Below are positions 45,301-50,034 of a DNA stretch of 50,034 bases, piece after piece. The position numbers and the translations under genes were made by a program. The notes beneath the pieces were generated by a model. That model searched no databases. It was not told the DNA's origin and was given only the letters and a program-made list of their open reading frames with translations. How positions within the stretch are numbered: position 1 is the first letter of the stretch; each line of letters starts with the position of its first letter. This stretch comes from Vitrella brassicaformis. Lineage: Eukaryota; Sar; Vitrellaceae. The stretch lies in NCBI GenBank assembly GCA_001179505.1, contig CDMY01000519.1:1-50034 (forward strand). The letters run 5' to 3'.

Positions 45301-48300
45301 CGTCGTGTCGATCGGCCAGCTCGAATACACAACTTTCGAGGCCTTCTTCGAAATCAGACAGCCGCAGGTAAGTAGCTAGCTGAGCATCCGCGCCCCTCCG
45401 GTTGCCTGTCAAGTTTCTGTGCTGTCTGTGTGTGTGTGTGTCGGTCTGTGCGTCGACTGGTGGGCGCGAGCAGGACAGTTTGCGTGAGTTGTTGGAGAGC
45501 ATAGGAGGGCTGTACTATGACCTGCTACGGCCATCCATCCTCGCATGTGACGCGATCGACGAACTCAGGTGGGGGAGCGGAGGGGAGGGGGCCCAACCAA
45601 CGAACGCACCCGCTCACTTCCTTCCTCGTGTGTGCCTATCTATCGTTTGTTCGCTCTCTCTCTCGTGTGCCCTCCTCCCTCCTCCCTCTCCCTCCCTCCC
45701 TGTCATCCTTTTATCCATCCATCGATTGGTATGTATGTGTTACACACTATTTATGAGTGTGTGTCCTGCAGGGAGGTAGCCGAGAGTCTGTCGATGGACG
45801 TGTTGGAGCCCCACAGTCAGTCCCGCAGGGGCGCTGAGCTGGCACCCCTCCTCTCTACCGTCTGCAGACTACACCTGGTCAGTCAGGCAGTCAGTCAGTC
45901 GGGCCCTACGCCTTCCTCCACATAGATGCTCGAATCATTACTGACTCATTCACTGGAGCTCACACGCACTTACTTGGTCGATCTTCCTCCCTCCCTCCCT
46001 CCCTGTCTGTCTGTCTGTCTGTGTGGCTGTGTGTCTGTGTGGCTGCACACACATAGGACGTGCAAGAGCGGCTGATATTCAGGATGGAGACGTACGTCCG
46101 TGACGAGATCGCTGGATTTGTGCCATCGGACCAAGACCTCGACTACCCCAACAGGTAGGCCAGTCAATTCCTTATTCACTTGCACGGGCGGGCGGGCGGG
46201 CGGGATGGCCAGCCGGCCGGCTGAATGCAGTGAGTGCACTCACTCAGCCGTGTCTGTCGTCGGTACCTACTTCAGGCTCCTGCGTGAAGCTGCAAGTGCA
46301 GCAGGGGACGACACCTTGTCTGATTCGGCAGCTGCACCAGCTGCCCTTGCAGAACCGGCCATCACGCACAGAGGTGGGTGGGGGCGGGTGGGCGGGTGGG
46401 GGTGGTTTGGGACAGGGACACCCATGCCATTCATGCGGATGCACCTTTGTGTATGTATGTGGGCCGAGCGGACCTGTCTCTCTGTCTGTCTGTCTGTCAG
46501 GTGTCAGTGGCCCGGGTCGGCCGACGTCCGGTTGGTATCCGACTCTGGAGAGGACTCTGATGTGTTTGTCCAAGATATACCGCATCCTCGAAGCACCAAC
46601 CTTCCAGGAGATCGCCCAGGAGGCCGTCGGCGTATGCCTCGGGTCCTTGCTGCACGCATACAAAGAGATACTTGACAAAAAGGTGGGTGGGCCTGGTCGC
46701 CACGCCGCGAGGGAGGGACAAACCCAACGCTACGCAAAATGGAGGGAATACAGTCAGCCCAGTGCCTGCCTATGGAATCGCTATTTCTTTGTTTGTGTGC
46801 AGGGCGGCCTTGACTCGCTGCTGTTCCTCATCAAACAGCTGCTGATTCTCAGGTTAGCCAGCCTGGTGACGCCAGCCAGCCCGCTGGGGGAGGGAGGGAT
46901 ATGCTATGCTGATCTGATCATAGATAGATAGATATATTCATTGTGTGTGGATGCATCCAATGCACCTATGTATCTATGCGCATCTATGTGTGTCTTGTTG
47001 TGTGTGTGTGTGTGTGTGTGTGTCGGATCTGCCTTCCTGCAGGGAGCAGGTGTCAGCGTTTGAGGTGGATTTGGTCCACCAGGAGCGTACGTTTGACTTT
47101 GCCAACGTGACCAACCAGCTGCTGGACCTCGTGTCGGTCCGCAAGTGGATGAGCTTACACGCCACTTTCTCCCTCGACTCCATCAACAAATACATCGGCA
47201 ACCCCGTCTCCCTACTCAAGGCACTCACTCCACAGCTCCAGGTAAGTACGTAGGGAGGGAGGTATGTCAGACAGATAGACAGTCAGTCAGTGGGGAAGGA
47301 AGGATCAAGGGGACCTAGGGCAGGGCAGCTGCTCTCATCCGTCCGTTTCTCGCTTGTCGTGTGGATGTGAACCCCTGGTTTTTCTCTGTCATGCTGTGCT
47401 GTGCTTTGCTGCAGGAGAATCGCACCGACACGAAGCGTGCGATGGAGGGCGAGCTGAAGCATGCGTGTGAGGCTCTGGTCGCTCACTGCTCTGCCATCAG
47501 TAAGCAAGCCAAAGAGACAAGACAGACAGACAGCTCTGTGGGTGCATACGACATATGTCGGTCGGTGTGCCTATTTGTTACTGCGCTGCGCTGGTGTGGC
47601 TGGCCCTCACTGCTTGATTTAGTTGTGTTGCCGCTGGTCAAGATCATCTCCCAAGTGACGCCAGCCGACCAGCTCACCGGACAAAGTAAGGCAAGGCGGG
47701 AGGGAGCACATTCGCTGCCCTCCTTCCTTGCTCCCTCCATCCCTCCCTCCCTGGCTCCCTGGCTGCCTGGCTGTTTGGTCCGTCGGTCGAACTGTGTCAT
47801 GTCTCGGTGTTTGGTTGGGTGGCTCATTGATTCATTCAGGTGCCAGTAGTTCCAGTTCTTCAAGGCGAGACCAGCCCTTCGCCAGCAAAGGTACACACGC
47901 GAGCCGTCAGTGAGTGAGGGAGTGACGGGTTTGTGTTGTCATTCATCCCGCCTGTCTGTCTGTCTGCCTGGCTGGCTGGGTGGCTGGCTGGGTGTGTGTG
48001 TGTGCATTGATTGCATTGCGTTGGTGTGGTGCGAATGGAATGCAGACAAGTTGCAGTGTGCGGTAGAGGAGTATTTGTCCAACATCGAGAATGAGATCCC
48101 CAAGATCATCACGTCGCTGCACATCTACCTGGGCAGCGGCGCCCCACCATACATGGACGACGGCCGATCCAGTGTGGCAGGCGGATCAGACATCGGCACC
48201 GGTGGTGGTGCTGCCACTGCACGCACCGACGACACTGGTGGGGTGGCACCCCACAGCACAGTGCTGATTCTGCTCAAGCCCATCCAGCTGGCCATTGTCG

Positions 48301-48428
48301 AGAGCGCGCGTCAGTTCGACCACGTGCTGCGGCGGGACTTGCAGCTGTCCGACCAGGAGGTCGACGACATCAAATGGCTACCGCCCCACGAGATCGAGGC
48401 CAAGGTCCTAGCCACCACCGCCACTTGA
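42321..48428 (+). CDS. Conserved oligomeric Golgi complex subunit 3 (COG3/Sec34)
   Basis: Lobe A subunit of the COG tether for retrograde vesicles at the Golgi. Twenty-one exons in consistent phase, 902 residues: 42321-42460, 42589-42649, 42743-42825, 43049-43211, 43458-43847, 44236-44334, 44507-44580, 44749-44829, 45068-45146, 45239-45367, 45474-45568, 45772-45877, 46057-46154, 46276-46373, 46501-46682, 46803-46852, 47043-47241, 47415-47499, 47623-47685, 47840-47890, 48046-48428. The N-terminal part has the Sec34 coiled coil ([15 protein letters not shown]...[21 protein letters not shown]), an inserted Pro/His/Gly-rich loop (about residues 190-250), then [21 protein letters not shown] and [21 protein letters not shown]. 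Later come [38 protein letters not shown], and a C-terminal [20 protein letters not shown] helix. It is slightly longer than animal COG3, mainly because of the Pro-rich and Ser/Gly-rich loops. Confidence 0.93.
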
Positions 48429-49098
48429 CCAACCCTACCTACCCACCCGTCGAATCGAATCAATCAAGTCGATGGATCCCTTCATTGTTCTGTACAGAAA
48501 TGGATGGGATGGTGTTACTCACTAGCTACGAACGGCTTGGTGTGAGTAGACTGGAGTGCCTGCCTGCCTGCCTGCCGTCCACGGATGGATGGGCGGATGC
48601 ATGGATGTCAATTCATCGTAGATAGATGGTCCTCCCTGGTGTCGGACAGGACAGCACACATTACATTACATGAAGCAAGCCATTTGAGTGCATGAACGAG
48701 CGATGAACGAATCATGTCAGTCTCATAGTGGGACGCGGGAAACGGAGCATCTACCCATCGATCCATCTGTCTGTCTGTGCACGTGTGTGAGAGAGCTGGT
48801 CTGCATCCGGGACTACCCTCTCCACACAGGAAGGTGACTTGCCCGCCAGCCACTTACCTACCCAATTAAGTCGACTGACTACTCATTCATCTCGCAGCCA
48901 ACCCACCAGCCAGCCAGCCAGCCACCATACATAAAAACGCACACACGGATGGAGACAACCTGTTTTCGTTCGCCCTACTCACTCGGCTACCCATCCCCGG
49001 CTGGTCTTTTCATTTCACCGCATCCATCCCTCGATCTAACTACCCAGCCGTCCGCCAACACTCACAGGCAGGGGCTCGCCCGCCCGCCCCTCAACGAG
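48429..49098. other. Convergent intergenic region, COG3 / CTP synthase
   Basis: A 670-bp spacer between two 3' ends, with short GCCT, CCAG and CCAT arrays. No gene or RNA is recognised. Confidence 0.5.
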
Positions 49099-50034
49099 TC
49101 AGTCTGAGTTGACGGCTGTGGCGAGCAGCTTGCCGCCTCCCTGCTCTAGCCTCTCCGTCAGCCTCCCCTTGGCAGCCAGAATCAAACCCAGAAACACTGG
49201 CGATGGCGACATTGGCCTGCAGGAACCAACCACACACACACAACAACCAACCAAGCAGAGAGGAGACATGGACGGCGATCGTCCTGCCAGCCAGCCAGCC
49301 AGCCCAGGGCGGGGAGGTGGTGTGCTCAGGTACCTGGATTTGAATTCCGGGTGGAACTGTGTGCACACGAAGTAGGGATGGTCGGGAATCTCACCTATCT
49401 GCACCACACATCGCATACATACGCATAGATGACACACATACATATTCACTACCATCAAACCTCACGTGAGCCCCGCCCATCCGCCCGCCCCGGCAGCGTG
49501 CGTACGGTACCTCCATTCTCTGTCCGTCCTGGTCGTGTCCCGTGAAGATGAAGCCCTTGGACTCCAACGCTGCCACCATCGCTGGATTCACCTCATACCT
49601 CACCAAACACACACACACATTCAGCCAGCCAAAGCAAGCCACCAAATAAATGCAATGCGTACCTACCGTAAACTAACACTCCCTCCCTCCCTCCCACTCA
49701 AGTAAGGACATGTATGTGTGTTATATACATACCTGTGTCTGTGTCGTTCGTGAATAGTGTGCTGGTGATCGTACAGCTTGAAGGCCAAAGACGACGGGTC
49801 CCTGCACACACACCCAATGCCTCCGTGTCATTCGTGTGTACGTCATGTCTGTCTAGTGGTGGGCGCGTATGTCATACGATACGCGATGCGATGCGATGGA
49901 TGCCATGCATACTTGATGATGGTTGGTCTGGTTCCCAGCCTCATGGTGCCTCCCATGTGCGTCTGGGACACCTCAGGCATGAACACCACCACTAATCAAT
50001 CGCACACACACAGCCGGGGGGGGGGGGGGGGGGG
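49099..50034 (-). CDS. CTP synthase, C-terminal glutaminase part (runs off the right edge)
   Basis: CTP synthase makes CTP from UTP, ATP and glutamine. Only 3' exons are in the window: upstream-most visible 49913-49991, then 49733-49801, 49511-49598, 49334-49398, 49099-49216, all in phase. They code VVFMPEVSQTHMGGTMRLG, SSLAFKLYDHQHTIHERHRHR, YEVNPAMVAALESKGFIFTG, PDHPYFVCTQFHPEFKSR, PSPVFLGLILAAKG, and the final KLLATAVNSD. The QFHPEFKSR segment holds the glutaminase catalytic His and Glu (HPE). The nucleophile Cys and the synthetase domain lie beyond the window. Acceptors are often preceded by GT repeats. Confidence 0.95.
50016..50034. repeat. Homopolymer G run at the window end
   Basis: Nineteen consecutive G, directly after a CA repeat, in an intron of the CTP synthase gene. 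It may be real simple sequence or a sequencing artefact at a contig edge. Confidence 0.7.

Noticed and set aside
1-50034. tRNA, rRNA or transposase genes
   Set aside because: I looked for cloverleaf-like and transposase-like signals while reading and saw none that I could support.

Overview
This is a nuclear window from an intron-rich eukaryote, most likely a photosynthetic alveolate of the chromerid type (Vitrella-like). The organism call is inferred from gene content. An ISP-type protein with the alveolate pellicle PH-like fold is encoded at 40.2-41.7 kb. An HCF244/Ycf39 photosystem II assembly factor sits at 18.5-20.4 kb. At 20.8 kb a gene begins with a signal peptide ending ALA/F, followed by a basic Ser/Arg-rich stretch, which is the bipartite leader used to reach a secondary plastid. 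Genes carry up to about 20 introns, nearly all GT-AG. CA/GT, GACA/TGTC and CCAT/ATGG repeats fill most introns and intergenic DNA. I rebuilt exon models by hand from splice sites, reading phase and conserved motifs; exon coordinates are therefore predictions.

Layout, left to right: cathepsin B (-, 299-2343); a chimeric HslU-chromodomain-USP gene with an in-frame stop (+, about 2530-5237); a USP10-like deubiquitinase (-, 6603-13275, with a 300-N gap inside); an F-box-like protein (-, 14044-15750); a GT90/CAP10 glycosyltransferase (+, 16043-18145); HCF244/Ycf39 (-, 18539-20384 plus an unresolved 5' end); a plastid-targeted ABM-ABM-Fe-ADH fusion (+, 20792-25190); AFG2/SPATA5 AAA ATPase (-, 25733-29504); RRP12 (+, 29723-34670); 2-methylcitrate synthase (-, 34995-37215); DRG1 GTPase (+, 37441-39621); ISP-like protein (-, 40180-41686 plus 5' end); COG3 Golgi tether (+, 42321-48428); CTP synthase 3' part (-, 49099 to the right edge).

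The genes are arranged as back-to-back divergent pairs with convergent 3' ends, so short intergenic stretches probably act as bidirectional promoters. Two pairs look functionally matched: AFG2 with RRP12 (ribosome biogenesis) and HCF244 with the plastid-targeted fusion enzyme.

The most unusual signals are these. (1) The AFG2/RRP12 and 2-methylcitrate synthase/DRG1 promoters appear to be diverged copies of one bidirectional promoter of about 220 bp, placed as an inverted pair and including the first 14-nt coding exon and start of intron 1 of AFG2 and DRG1; a third, partial copy lies in an intron of the synthase. (2) The motif GCGAGCTNR occurs in six of the seven upstream regions I could examine. 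(3) A truncated HslU is fused within one exon to a chromodomain and a partial USP. (4) ABM-ABM-Fe-ADH is fused behind a plastid leader. (5) Two consecutive 14-nt microexons encode the active-site histidine region of the citrate synthase.
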